A stretch of 64,000 nucleotides of DNA from Methylorubrum populi (GTDB taxonomy: Bacteria > Pseudomonadota > Alphaproteobacteria > Rhizobiales > Beijerinckiaceae), in NCBI GenBank assembly GCA_020741775.1, contig DYYG01000030.1, positions 1 through 64,000 on the forward strand, given 5' to 3'. Shown here one piece after another: positions 44,557 through 53,458 of the stretch. The notes beneath the pieces are model-generated. The model was not told where the DNA came from. It was given only the letters and a program-made list of their open reading frames with translations, and searched no databases. The position numbers were made by a program, and so were the translations under genes. How positions within the stretch are numbered: position 1 is the first letter of the stretch; each line of letters starts with the position of its first letter.

Positions 44557-46224
44557 ATGGCCCGCACACGAACGAACCGCGCCCGCCGGGACGATGCCCA
44601 GCCCGAGCCGGCGGCTCTCGCCCACGCCCGGAAGACGGCGCGCGGCGGCCTGCGCCGCCTCCATGCGCTCCAGGCCCTGCGCTGCGCCGCGACGCTGATC
44701 TTCGCCGTGGCGCTCGCGCGTTTTGCCGGGACGCTGATCGAGACGGGGCGGCTGGACGGCCCCGCCCTCACTCTCGCAGCGGGCGTCGCCCTCCTCGGAG
44801 CCTTCCTCGGCGCGCGCTCGGAGGGACGGACGGCCGACCTCGAAGCGGAGGTCGGCGCCGGCCTGATCGATGCCGTCGAGGCACGCCTCGCGACGATGCC
44901 GGCCCGCGCCGCCGCCGACCTGCCCCGGGGCGCGGTGATCGCCGGGTTGCAACGCCATCCCGGGGCGCTGGCCCGCCTCGTCGTCGGCCACGCCGCCGCG
45001 CGGCGGATGATGGCGGTCGGCCCCGTGCTGACGGCCGGCGCGGTCGCCCTCGTCTCCTGGCAGGCGGCGCTCGCCCTGCTCCTCGCCACCCCGGTGATGA
45101 TCGTGTTCTTCGCCCTCGTCGGCGGCCTGATCCGCGACCGGGCGGCGGCGCAGGAGGCGGCGCTGGGGCGGCTCGCCACGCAATTCGCCGACCGGGTGCG
45201 CACGCTGCCGACCATCCTGGCCGGGCATGGGCTCGCCCGCGAGACGGCCAAGCTCGACCGGCGGCTCGATGCCTATGCCGACGGCACCCTGGGCGTCCTG
45301 GCGATCGCCTTCCTCAATGCCGGCGTGCTCGACTTCTTCTCCTCGCTCGCCATCGCGATCCTGGCGGTCTTCCTCGGCCTCGGCCATCTCGGCCTCGCCG
45401 AGATTCCGGGCTTCGCCCATCTGGCGCTGTGGCAGAGCCTGCTGATCCTGCTGCTCGCGCCCGAATACTTTTCACCGTTCCGCCGCTACGCCGAACTCTA
45501 CCATGCCAAGGCGGAGGGCGAGGCCGCCGCGACCGCCCTCGCCTGGGCGTTTCCGTCGGAAGAGGCGAGGGCCAGCGAACCCGCGCCGCTGCCGGACGCG
45601 CCGGGTGCCCGCGGCCTCGTGCTGCCCCATGCCGGGCGCGTCCGCGATTTCGGCCTGCCCGAGACGGGGCTCGTCGCCGTCACCGGCCCGAGCGGAGCCG
45701 GCAAGTCGACGCTGCTGCGCGTCCTCGCCGGCGTCGAAGCGCCCGCTTCCGGCGCCGTCCGGCTGCCGGAGGCGGAAGGGGCGAGCTGGGTTTCCCTCGA
45801 CACGCCGGTTCCCGCAGGCCCGCTGCGGGACGCCATCGCCGCCGGCACCCCGGCACCGCCGGAGGCGGTGGCGCGGGCGGCGGCGGCTCTGGGCCTGAGC
45901 GAGGATCCGCACTGGCCCGGCGGCCTCGACGCCGCCGTGCGAGCGGGGGCGGAGAACCTCTCCGGCGGCCAGCGGGTCCGGGTCGCGGTGGCCCGGATGC
46001 TGCTGCGGCCGGGAACCGCCTTTTGCGACGAGCCCACCGCCAAGCTCGACCCCGCCAACGCCGCGCGGGTGCGGCAGGCTTTGGCCACCGCTGCCCGCAG
46101 CCGGCTCGTCCTCGTGGCGACCCACGATCCCGCCCTCGCGGCGCTCGCCGAAAAGCGCATCGTGCTGGGCCAAACCGATTGCGCAAGAGACACTGCAAGA
46201 GACACGGCAAGGGATGCCGCATGA
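44557..46224 (+). CDS. cydD: Thiol-reductant ABC exporter subunit CydD
   Basis: Half of the heterodimeric CydDC transporter, which is needed for cytochrome bd assembly and exports cysteine/glutathione, 555 residues. Six membrane helices (about 30-300) are followed by the ATPase: Walker [10 protein letters not shown], signature LSGGQRVRVAVARM and Walker B TAFCDEPTAKLD, where the hydrophobic run before DE is weak. The C-terminus is odd: CARDTARDTARDAA, encoded by three imperfect copies of a 12-base unit (46184-46220). The start ATG 44557 is 33 bases after an FNR box. It overlaps cydC (ATGA). Confidence 0.92.
   Translation: MARTRTNRARRDDAQPEPAALAHARKTARGGLRRLHALQALRCAATLIFAVALARFAGTLIETGRLDGPALTLAAGVALLGAFLGARSEGRTADLEAEVGAGLIDAVEARLATMPARAAADLPRGAVIAGLQRHPGALARLVVGHAAARRMMAVGPVLTAGAVALVSWQAALALLLATPVMIVFFALVGGLIRDRAAAQEAALGRLATQFADRVRTLPTILAGHGLARETAKLDRRLDAYADGTLGVLAIAFLNAGVLDFFSSLAIAILAVFLGLGHLGLAEIPGFAHLALWQSLLILLLAPEYFSPFRRYAELYHAKAEGEAAATALAWAFPSEEARASEPAPLPDAPGARGLVLPHAGRVRDFGLPETGLVAVTGPSGAGKSTLLRVLAGVEAPASGAVRLPEAEGASWVSLDTPVPAGPLRDAIAAGTPAPPEAVARAAAALGLSEDPHWPGGLDAAVRAGAENLSGGQRVRVAVARMLLRPGTAFCDEPTAKLDPANAARVRQALATAARSRLVLVATHDPALAALAEKRIVLGQTDCARDTARDTARDAA
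46182..46220 (+). repeat. Short tandem repeat at the end of cydD
   Basis: Three imperfect copies of a 12-base unit (GCAAGAGACACT, GCAAGAGACACG, GCAAGGGATGCC) encode (A)RDTARDTARDA at the CydD C-terminus. It looks like recent local duplication. Confidence 0.6.
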
Positions 46225-47891
46225 CCCGCTCACCCTCGCAGGCCGCTCCCGGCGGGTCCGCCCGCATCTGGCGCCTCGCCTTCGGACTCGCGGCCCTGGC
46301 GCTGGCGGCGAACCTCGCCCTGGCCGGCACCGCCGTGAGCTTCCTGGCGGCGGTGGCGCTGGCCAGTGCCGGCCCGGCGGCCTTCGCCTTCAACTTCCAC
46401 CACCCGGCCGCCCTGGTGCGCCTGTTCGCGCTGCTGCGCACCGGCGCCCGCTACGGCGAGCGCATGGCCGGCCACCGGGCGGCCCTCGCCGATCAGGTCC
46501 GCCGCCGGACCGGCCTGTTCGCCGCCCTGGCGCGGGCGCCGGAGAGCCGCAGCGCAGGCTGGCAGCTCGGGCGGCCCGAGCGGCTCGCCGATTACATCGA
46601 CGACGTGGCGGATCTCGATTACGCCCGCCTGCGGGTGGGCTTCCCCCTGGCGACGACCGGAACCGCCTTGCTGGCGCTCCTGGCCGCGACCGCCCTGCTC
46701 GCGCCGCTTGCCCTGTTGCCGCTGGCCCTCCTCGCCCTGGCCGGCGGGCTAACCGGAAGCCGCGCCGCGCGCCGCATCACCGCCAGCGAGGCCTCGATAC
46801 GCCGGGCGCGCCGGAGGGCGGCGGCGGATCTGGGAGCGGTGCTCGCCGGCTCCGTGCCCCTCGCGGCGGAGGGCCGGCGCGCCTCTGCCCTGCGCGTCGC
46901 CCTCGACCCGATGCGGGATGCGGAGCGGGAGGCGGCCTGCGGGCGCCAGGCCCTGGCGCGGTGCGAAGCCGTCATGGCCCTGGCCGGCCCCCTCGCTGTC
47001 CTCGCCGTCCTGCTTGCGTCCTGGCAGGCGGGCGCGCGAGGCACCGGCCTCCTGCCCGCCGCCTTCTTGGCTTTCGCCTGGCTCGGTCTCGCCGAGCCGA
47101 TCCTGGCATTGCCGCGGGCGCTCCTCGGATCGGTCCGCGCCCGCCTTGCACGGGCAAGCCTCGCCACCGAGGAAACGCCCGACGCGCAGGGTGAGGATGC
47201 GGCCCGAGGATCCACGCGGGGCGCCCTCACCCTCCACGGCCTGCGGCTCAGAGCGCCGGATGGGCGCGACCTCGGCCCGGTGCCAGACCTCGCGGTGACA
47301 CCCGGAATCGCCCTGACCCTGGTCGGAGCCAGCGGCTGCGGCAAGACCACCGTGCTGAAGACCCTCGCCGGATGGACCGACGACCGGGACGGGGAAGCGA
47401 TTCGGCTCGGTGGCCTGGACCGCCCGGCAACCGAGCGGCGCGCCCTGACCCATCTCGGCCTGCACGACGCGGTGATCCTCGCCGACACCGTGCGCGAAAA
47501 TCTGTTCGCCCCCGAGGCCTCGGATGCCGCGCTGTGGACGGCACTGGCGGCGGTGGAACTCGATGACCGCATCCGCGCCGGCGGCGGCCTCGATGCCTGG
47601 ATCGCGGAGGGCTGCCTGTCCCTGGGCGAGGCGCAGCGCCTCAACCTCGCCCGAGCCGCCCTGAGCCCCGCCCCGGTCATCCTGCTCGACGAACCCGCCG
47701 AGCATCTGGGCGACGATCAAGCCGCGCGCATCCTCAAGCGCCTGCTGGCCGGCTGGCAGGATCGCATCGTCGTACTGACGAGCCACCGCCCGGACCTCGC
47801 GCTCCCTTCGCGCCGGATCACGCTGGAGCCGTCCTCGTTTGCGCCGGATCAAGGCCGGCGCCCCTGGGTCGCCGCACTCTGCCGGCCATGA
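46221..47891 (+). CDS. cydC: Thiol-reductant ABC exporter subunit CydC
   Basis: Second subunit of CydDC, 556 residues, ATG 46221 overlapping the cydD stop by four bases. Six membrane segments lie before the ATPase domain: Walker A GASGCGKTT, Walker B ILLDEPAEHLGD, and the signature written LSLGEAQRLNLARA rather than LSGGQ, a divergence common in CydC. The N-terminus (TRSPSQAAPGGSARIWRLAF) is short. Both ATPase halves look intact, so an active heterodimer is expected. Upstream of 46221 the frame is open for 1.7 kb, but that is shadow of cydD. Confidence 0.92.
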   Translation: MTRSPSQAAPGGSARIWRLAFGLAALALAANLALAGTAVSFLAAVALASAGPAAFAFNFHHPAALVRLFALLRTGARYGERMAGHRAALADQVRRRTGLFAALARAPESRSAGWQLGRPERLADYIDDVADLDYARLRVGFPLATTGTALLALLAATALLAPLALLPLALLALAGGLTGSRAARRITASEASIRRARRRAAADLGAVLAGSVPLAAEGRRASALRVALDPMRDAEREAACGRQALARCEAVMALAGPLAVLAVLLASWQAGARGTGLLPAAFLAFAWLGLAEPILALPRALLGSVRARLARASLATEETPDAQGEDAARGSTRGALTLHGLRLRAPDGRDLGPVPDLAVTPGIALTLVGASGCGKTTVLKTLAGWTDDRDGEAIRLGGLDRPATERRALTHLGLHDAVILADTVRENLFAPEASDAALWTALAAVELDDRIRAGGGLDAWIAEGCLSLGEAQRLNLARAALSPAPVILLDEPAEHLGDDQAARILKRLLAGWQDRIVVLTSHRPDLALPSRRITLEPSSFAPDQGRRPWVAALCRP

Positions 47892-48023
47892 CATCCGCAA
47901 GAGGCGCGGGCACCGGTACGGGTCGTCGCCTCGCTCTGCAGCGCGCCCCATGGCGACCTGTCGGACGGGCCCGTCCCTCCGCAGGGCGGACGGTCCTCAT
48001 GTTGTGGAGCCGCGCATAGCTTA

Positions 48024-48095
48024 GCCTCGAAGCACCCCGCGCCGCCGATCTCACGTCATCGCTCACGTGAGAGACGGTGCAGGGGGCTTCGAGGC
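48024..48095. terminator. Nested inverted repeat after cydC
   Basis: Outer arms GCCTCGAAGC (48024-48033) and GCTTCGAGGC (48086-48095) enclose inner arms TCTCACGT (48049-48056) and ACGTGAGA (48065-48072). It lies between convergent cydC and the 71-residue gene, and could end transcription both ways. No U tract. Confidence 0.4.
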
Positions 48096-48146
48096 TGCTG
48101 GCGCCGCTTTTCAGCGAGCGCGGGGGCCGTCCCGAACGGGTGCGAG

Positions 48147-48362
48147 TCAGGCGGCTTTTCGGGTCAGCTCGGCGACGTCGCAGCTATCGGCGCTCAGGCG
48201 CCAATCGATGACCCGCATCGCCGCGCAGAACTGCGCCTTGGCCTCGTAGAGGGCGGCGACCTCGGAGCGCGCCGTCACCAGCGCGCGCCGTTGCAAGATG
48301 CGGTGGTCGTGCCCTTGGTCATCCGGGACGATCTTGTGGAAGGTGACGAGATACTGGCGCAT
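48147..48362 (-). CDS. Small hypothetical protein
   Basis: A 71-residue protein from ATG 48362: RQYLVTFHKIVPDDQGHDHR, followed by a helix ARSEVAALYEAKAQFCAAMR, two cysteines and a basic end. The pattern suggests a small alpha/beta single-domain protein. I do not recognise a family. GGAG-like GGAGGCC lies upstream. It is the last gene in a same-strand run dnaE - 64-residue - 71-residue, with a 26-base gap to the former. Confidence 0.55.
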   Translation of the reverse strand: MRQYLVTFHKIVPDDQGHDHRILQRRALVTARSEVAALYEAKAQFCAAMRVIDWRLSADSCDVAELTRKAA

Positions 48363-48388
48363 CACGGGGCCTCCGATTCGGCGCGGCC

Positions 48389-48583
48389 TCAGAGCACGAG
48401 CCACACGAGGGTGGGCGTCACCGCCGCCGCGACGATCGCGAGGGCGATGGCCCGGCCGCTGCGGATCGGTCGGTAGCGGTAACCGTCCGTGACGATGGCG
48501 GCAGGGGCCAGGCGCGCGGAGGGGCTCGCCCCCTGAGTGGGGCGAAGCACCGGCGATACGGAGTAAGCTTGCAGAACCGTCAT
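48389..48583 (-). CDS. Small C-terminally anchored membrane protein
   Basis: A 64-residue protein with a strong ribosome-binding site (GGGAGG before ATG 48583). The N-terminal 40 residues are polar, and the C-terminus is one hydrophobic helix (AIALAIVAAAVTPTLVWLVL), so a tail-anchored or single-span protein is likely. I do not recognise a family. It lies between dnaE and the 71-residue gene, all on one strand. Confidence 0.6.
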   Translation of the reverse strand: MTVLQAYSVSPVLRPTQGASPSARLAPAAIVTDGYRYRPIRSGRAIALAIVAAAVTPTLVWLVL

Positions 48584-48698
48584 GACTGCCTCCCGGTTTG
48601 GAAACCGGAGCCATCCTGACGGATCGGCGGGAGGCGGCCTTGATCCAGCGCAAGGACCGCGAAGGCGGTTCGCGCTTAGGCGTGGAGGCCGCCCAGCG

Positions 48699-51600
48699 TC
48701 AGTTCACCTCGACCTGCACCACCCCCGGCACCGCCCGGAGCGCGCCCGCCACCTGCGGGGTCGCTTGGTAGCGGTCCTTCAGGCGCACCTCGACCTCGCG
48801 GTCGCCGCCATCGAGGATCAGGATCAGCGAGACCTCGCCCTCACCGCGCAGGGTCAAGCGCTGCTGCACCGAACTCAAGGCGCGATCGTCGCGCAGGAAG
48901 ATCCGCATGCCCTTCTGGTGGCGGGCGGCGGCCTGATCGAGGGGCTCGGCGGTGGTGATGCGGGCGCGCACATCCTCGCCCTCCAGATTGGCCTGAACCG
49001 TCAGGACCAGGGGGCGGCCGGGCTCGAGGATCTCGCGGTACTGGTTGAGCCCCTCGGAGAAGATGATCGCCTCGAAATGGCCGGTCTGGTCCGAGAGCGT
49101 GACGATGCCGAGCTTGTTGCCGCTCTTGGTGCGCCGCTCCGAGCGGTCGAGCACGGACGCCGCGACCCGTCCGACGCTGGCCGAGCCCGCCCGCACCGCC
49201 CGGCAGAAATCGGCCCAGGACTGCACCCGCAGCTTTTCGAGGATCGGCCCGTACTCATCGAGGGGGTGCCCCGAGAGGAAGAAGCCGATGGCGTCGCATT
49301 CGCGCTTCAGCTTGTCGGTATGGGTCCAGAACTCGTGGGGCGGGATGCGCAGGGATACGTCGGCGGAGGCGACGCCGCCGAACATGTCGGCGATGCCGGA
49401 GGTCTCGGCCTCGGCCGCGCCCTGCGCCATCTTCATCATCGGCTCCACCGCCGCCCAGGCGCGGGCCCGGTCCGGCTCGATGCAGTCCAGCGCCCCGGCG
49501 GCGATCAGGTTCTCCAGCGTGCGCTTGTTGACGTGGCGCGGGTTGAGGCGCCGGGCGAAGCAGGCGAGATCCTTGAACGGCTTGTCCCCGCGCGCGGCGA
49601 CGATCGATTCCACCGCCGCGCGGCCGACGCCCTTGATCGCCGCCAGCGCGTAGAGGATGCGCCCCTCCTTCACGTCGAAGACCACGCCGGAGGTGTTCAC
49701 CGAGGGCGGCTCGACGGTGATCTTGAGGCGTTGCGCGTCCTGGCGGAATTCGGCGAGCTTGTCGGTGTTGTCGATGTCGAGGGTCATGGCCGCGGCCAGG
49801 AACTCGACCGGGTAATTCGCCTTCAGATAGGCGGTCTGGTAGGTCACCAGGGCGTAGGCCGCCGCGTGGGACTTGTTGAAGCCGTAATCGGCGAACTTGG
49901 CCAGGAGGTCGAAGATCTCGTTGGCCTTCGCCTGGGGGATTCCGCTCTCCAGGCAGCCCTTCACGAAGCGGTCGCGCTGGGCATCCATCTCCGCCTTGAT
50001 CTTCTTGCCCATGGCGCGGCGGAGCATGTCGGCCTCGCCCAGCGTGTAGCCGGCGAGAACCTTGGCGACCTCCATCACCTGCTCTTGGTAGACGATGATC
50101 CCGAAGGTCTCCTTCAGGATCGGCTCCAGCATCGGGTGCGGGTACCAGCTCGCCTCGTTGCCGGCATCGCGCCCGAGCTTGCGCTCGCAATAGACCGGGA
50201 TGTTGGCCATCGGGCCCGGGCGGTAGAGCGCCACCAGCGCGATGATGTCCTCCAGCCGGTCGGCCTGCATCTCGCAGAGCGCCTTGCGCATGCCGGCGGA
50301 TTCCACCTGGAACACCGCGACGGTCTCGCCGCGCCCCATCGGCTCGTAGGTCTTCGGGTCGTTGAGGGGGATCTGGGCGAGATCGACCTCGATGCCGCGC
50401 TGCTTCAGGAGATCGGTGCAGCAGCGCAGCATGGTCAGGGTCTTGAGGCCGAGGAAGTCGAACTTCACCAGCCCCGCCTGCTCGACCCACTTCATGTTGA
50501 ACTGGGTCACCCGCATGCCCGTCTTCGGGTCTCGGTAGAGCGGCACCAGTTCTTCGAGGGGCCGGTCGCCGATCACCACGCCGGCGGCATGGGTCGAGGC
50601 GTGGCGGTGCAGGCCCTCGAGCTTCTTCGAGATCTCGATGAGGCGCGCGACGATCGGCTCCTCCTCGATCGCCTGCTGCAGCTTCGGCTCGCCCTCGATG
50701 GCTTGCGCCAGGGTCACGGGGTTGGCCGGGTTCTGCGGCACCAGCTTGGTCAGCTTGTCGACCTGCCCGTAGGGCATTTCCAGCACGCGGCCGACATCGC
50801 GCAGCACCCCGCGGGCGAGCAGGGTACCGAAGGTGATGATCTGCCCGACCTGCCGCTCGCCGTAGCGCTGCTGCACGTAGCGGATCACGCGCTCACGACC
50901 CTCGACGCAGAAGTCGATGTCGAAATCCGGCATCGAGACGCGTTCGGGATTGAGGAAGCGCTCGAACAGCAGGCCGAAGCGCAGCGGGTCGAGATCGGTG
51001 ATGAGGAGCGACCACGCCACCAGCGAGCCGGCGCCCGAGCCACGGCCCGGCCCGACCGGAATATCGTGGTCCTTGGCCCACTTGATGAAGTCCGAGACGA
51101 TCAGGAAGTAGCCCGGGAACTTCATCTTGACGATGACGTCGAGCTCGAACTTGAGCCGCGCGCGGTAATCCTCCTCCGAGAAGCCCGGCGCGGTGCCGTG
51201 CTGCTTCAAGCGGAATTCCAGCCCGGCCTCGGCCTGGCGGCAGAGCTCGGTCGGCTCGTCGGCGGCCACCTCCTGCACCGGCGCCTCGGCGGCCTCGGCC
51301 AGGGCTTCCGCCATCGGCGGGGCCTCGCCGGCGGCGACGCTGGCGAAGTTCGGCAGAATCGGTTTGCGGGTACGCGCCCGGTAGGAGCAGCGCATGGCGA
51401 TCTCGACGGTGGCCGTCAGCGCATCCGGCAGGTCGCGGAACAGCTCGGCCATCTCGGCCCGGGTCGTGAAGGCATGGCGCGGGGTCAGGCGACGCCGTCG
51501 CTCGTCGGAGACGAGACGGCCTTCGGCGATGGCGAGCAGGGCGTCGTGAGCCTCGTAATCGCCGGGCTTGGCGAAGTACGGCTCGTTGGTGGCGACGATG

Positions 51601-52220
51601 CCGAGGCCATGGCTGTCGGCGAGCCGCAGCAATTCACGCTCCACCGCGCGCTCGTCGGCGAGGCCGTGACGCTGAATCTCGACGTAGAGGCGGTCCTCGC
51701 CGAAAGCGGATTTCAGGAACTCCAGCCGCTTGGCGGCCTGATCGTGCCGCCCCGCGCGCAGGCTTGTATCGAGCGGCCCCGTCAGGCCGCCGGTGAGCGC
51801 GATGACGCCGTCCACCGCACCTTCGAGCGCGGACACCGCGACGCGCGGCGGCTCACCCAGCGCGCCGTCGAAATAGGCACGGCTGCCGAGCCGCAGCAGG
51901 TTGCCGTAGCCGGTCTCGTCCTGGGCGAGCAGCACGATGTTGCCGCAGCCCGCCTGCGGCAGCCGCGCCATCGGATCGGGCGCCTCGAAGCAGATGGTGA
52001 GCTGGAGTCCGGCGATGGGCTGGATGCCGGTCTTGGCGGCGTATTCGGAAAATTCCAGCGCCCCGAACAGGTTGTTGGTGTCGGTGAGCGCCAGCGCCGG
52101 CTGCCGGTCCGCGGCCGCCGCCTTGACCAAGTCACCGGCCTTCACCCCGCCTTCGAGCAGCGAGTAGGACGAATGGACGTGGAGGTGGACGAAGCCGACT
52201 TCTTTGAGTGTGCGCGCCAT
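48699..52220 (-). CDS. dnaE: DNA polymerase III alpha subunit
   Basis: Replicative polymerase of the main type (dnaE1), 1173 residues, close to the E. coli 1160. The N-terminal PHP domain starts FVHLHVHSSYSLLEGGVKAG. The polymerase palm has PDFDIDFCVEGRERVI, with three Asp/Glu ligands in the region, and GPGRGSGAGSLVAWSL. The HhH and OB domains follow, then the C-terminus binding tau. Nothing suggests the error-prone dnaE2, which normally comes with imuA-imuB. The 34-residue gene with the SOS box lies 204 bases upstream. Confidence 0.95.
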   Translation of the reverse strand: MARTLKEVGFVHLHVHSSYSLLEGGVKAGDLVKAAAADRQPALALTDTNNLFGALEFSEYAAKTGIQPIAGLQLTICFEAPDPMARLPQAGCGNIVLLAQDETGYGNLLRLGSRAYFDGALGEPPRVAVSALEGAVDGVIALTGGLTGPLDTSLRAGRHDQAAKRLEFLKSAFGEDRLYVEIQRHGLADERAVERELLRLADSHGLGIVATNEPYFAKPGDYEAHDALLAIAEGRLVSDERRRRLTPRHAFTTRAEMAELFRDLPDALTATVEIAMRCSYRARTRKPILPNFASVAAGEAPPMAEALAEAAEAPVQEVAADEPTELCRQAEAGLEFRLKQHGTAPGFSEEDYRARLKFELDVIVKMKFPGYFLIVSDFIKWAKDHDIPVGPGRGSGAGSLVAWSLLITDLDPLRFGLLFERFLNPERVSMPDFDIDFCVEGRERVIRYVQQRYGERQVGQIITFGTLLARGVLRDVGRVLEMPYGQVDKLTKLVPQNPANPVTLAQAIEGEPKLQQAIEEEPIVARLIEISKKLEGLHRHASTHAAGVVIGDRPLEELVPLYRDPKTGMRVTQFNMKWVEQAGLVKFDFLGLKTLTMLRCCTDLLKQRGIEVDLAQIPLNDPKTYEPMGRGETVAVFQVESAGMRKALCEMQADRLEDIIALVALYRPGPMANIPVYCERKLGRDAGNEASWYPHPMLEPILKETFGIIVYQEQVMEVAKVLAGYTLGEADMLRRAMGKKIKAEMDAQRDRFVKGCLESGIPQAKANEIFDLLAKFADYGFNKSHAAAYALVTYQTAYLKANYPVEFLAAAMTLDIDNTDKLAEFRQDAQRLKITVEPPSVNTSGVVFDVKEGRILYALAAIKGVGRAAVESIVAARGDKPFKDLACFARRLNPRHVNKRTLENLIAAGALDCIEPDRARAWAAVEPMMKMAQGAAEAETSGIADMFGGVASADVSLRIPPHEFWTHTDKLKRECDAIGFFLSGHPLDEYGPILEKLRVQSWADFCRAVRAGSASVGRVAASVLDRSERRTKSGNKLGIVTLSDQTGHFEAIIFSEGLNQYREILEPGRPLVLTVQANLEGEDVRARITTAEPLDQAAARHQKGMRIFLRDDRALSSVQQRLTLRGEGEVSLILILDGGDREVEVRLKDRYQATPQVAGALRAVPGVVQVEVN

Positions 52221-52424
52221 GGGGACCCTGCTCGGAGCCCGCTAGGATCCCGCTCAATGCCTTGCGAGTCTGTCACCGACGCGCCGCACCGTGGGCGATA
52301 TCCACTGTTCCTCGAGCCCGAAGCGCTTCGCACGGGCGGGGCAGGCGGAAAAGCCCTGTCCGACGCCATTTCCCTGTGAGCAACACGTTCGACACCGGAA
52401 CAAAGGGTGTTTCGATGGGAACCC

Positions 52425-52529
52425 TTAGTGAATCGGCGCCAAGGCTACGGCCCAGAGCGCAACCGCGCCGAAGAGAAGGCCAAAGGCCGTGAATTCGACG
52501 AGGCTGGTGAAGAAGACGCGCTTGAACAT
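52425..52529 (-). CDS. 34-residue single-span membrane protein under a LexA box
   Basis: A 34-codon gene with an intact frame, ATG 52529 to TAA 52425. AGGGAGCGGAAG lies just upstream of the ATG. The protein begins MFKRVFFTSLVEFTAFGLLF and ends GAVALWAVALAPIH: basic start, then one helix about residues 9-31, with a Glu at 12. I do not recognise a family. The promoter (52556-52584) contains an alphaproteobacterial LexA site, so SOS induction is likely. By size, topology and control it is like Caulobacter SidA (29 residues), an SOS division inhibitor, but sequence similarity is not evident. It precedes dnaE on the same strand. Confidence 0.75.
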   Translation of the reverse strand: MFKRVFFTSLVEFTAFGLLFGAVALWAVALAPIH

Positions 52530-52555
52530 GACTTCCGCTCCCTGGTGATGGAGCG

Positions 52556-52584
52556 AGTTTTGTTCTTGTTTTGTTCTTTGTAAA
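52556..52584 (-). promoter_or_regulatory. SOS (LexA) promoter of the 34-residue gene
   Basis: On the minus strand: -35 TTTACA (52579-52584), a 17-base spacer, and -10 AAAACT (52556-52561). The spacer contains GAAC-AAAACAA-GAAC (52562-52576), a perfect GAAC-N7-GAAC alphaproteobacterial LexA box. The box starts 32 bases before the ATG. LexA bound here would cover the promoter. Confidence 0.72.
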
Positions 52585-52733
52585 GTCTCGACCGAGGGAC
52601 ACCCGGCAGGATGGTGAACGGTGTGTTACCAGCGCCACGCCCCGGCCATCCTCACGCACCGTCCCGCCGCGATCCCCTTCGCTTCCGGACGTCGTGCAGC
52701 CGTCGCCGGATCGGTGCCGCGACCGACCCGATC

Positions 52734-53444
52734 TCAGCTCAGCTGCTCGATCATCCCGTCGCGAATGGTCACGCGCCGGTCCATGCGGGCGGCGAGGTCC
52801 ATGTTGTGGGTCGCGATCAGGGCGGCGAGGCCGGAGGCGCGCACCAGCTGCAGCAGGATGCTGAACACCCGGCCGGAGGTCTGCGGATCGAGGTTGCCGG
52901 TGGGCTCGTCGGCGAGCAGCAGGCGAGGGCCGTTGGCGACCGCGCGGGCGATGGCGACCCGCTGCTGCTCGCCGCCCGAGAGTTCGGCCGGGCGGTGCGG
53001 CAGACGATCCTTCAGGCCGAGGAAGCTGAGAAGCTCGGCGGCGCGGGTCTCCGCCTCCTTGCGGGCCAGCCCGCGGATGAGCTGGGGCAGCACCACGTTC
53101 TCCAGCGCCGAGAATTCCGGCAGCAGGTGGTGGAACTGGTAGACGAAGCCCATCTCCTCGCGCCGCAGACGGGTGCGCTCGGCATCCGACATCGCCGCCG
53201 TCGGCTGGCCGCCGATATAGACCTCGCCGCCATCCGGCCGCTCCAGCAGCCCGGCGACGTGGAGCAGGGTCGACTTGCCAGCGCCCGAGGGCGCCACCAG
53301 GGCAACCAGCTCCCCGGGCCAGATCGCGAGATCGGTGCCGCGCAGGATCTCGAGGGCGCCCTCCCCCTGCGCGTATCGGCGCTGGACGCCCGAGAAGAAC
53401 AGGGCCGGCACCGGCTGGGCGGCGCCGGCATTGGTTTGAGCCAT
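52734..53444 (-). CDS. lolD: Lipoprotein-releasing system ATP-binding protein LolD
   Basis: ATPase of the LolCDE complex, which pulls lipoproteins from the inner membrane for transport to the outer membrane. It has 236 residues from ATG 53444. Walker [10 protein letters not shown] (usually G at the first position), signature [14 protein letters not shown], Walker [13 protein letters not shown], and H in ATHNMDL are all present. It starts 14 bases after the permease gene stop and so is coexpressed with it. The longer open frame to 53933 is shadow of the permease. Confidence 0.92.
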   Translation of the reverse strand: MAQTNAGAAQPVPALFFSGVQRRYAQGEGALEILRGTDLAIWPGELVALVAPSGAGKSTLLHVAGLLERPDGGEVYIGGQPTAAMSDAERTRLRREEMGFVYQFHHLLPEFSALENVVLPQLIRGLARKEAETRAAELLSFLGLKDRLPHRPAELSGGEQQRVAIARAVANGPRLLLADEPTGNLDPQTSGRVFSILLQLVRASGLAALIATHNMDLAARMDRRVTIRDGMIEQLS

Positions 53445-53458
53445 GTGGGAAAAGCCCG

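Noticed and set aside
44523..46220. Open 1.7-kb frame in front of cydC, read as one long protein
   Set aside because: It is antiphase to cydD, which has all ABC motifs. GC-rich DNA keeps shadow frames open.
48582..52379. 1265-residue plus-strand frame opposite dnaE
   Set aside because: Antisense shadow of a well-supported polymerase gene, rich in His/Glu/Arg/Leu as such shadows are.
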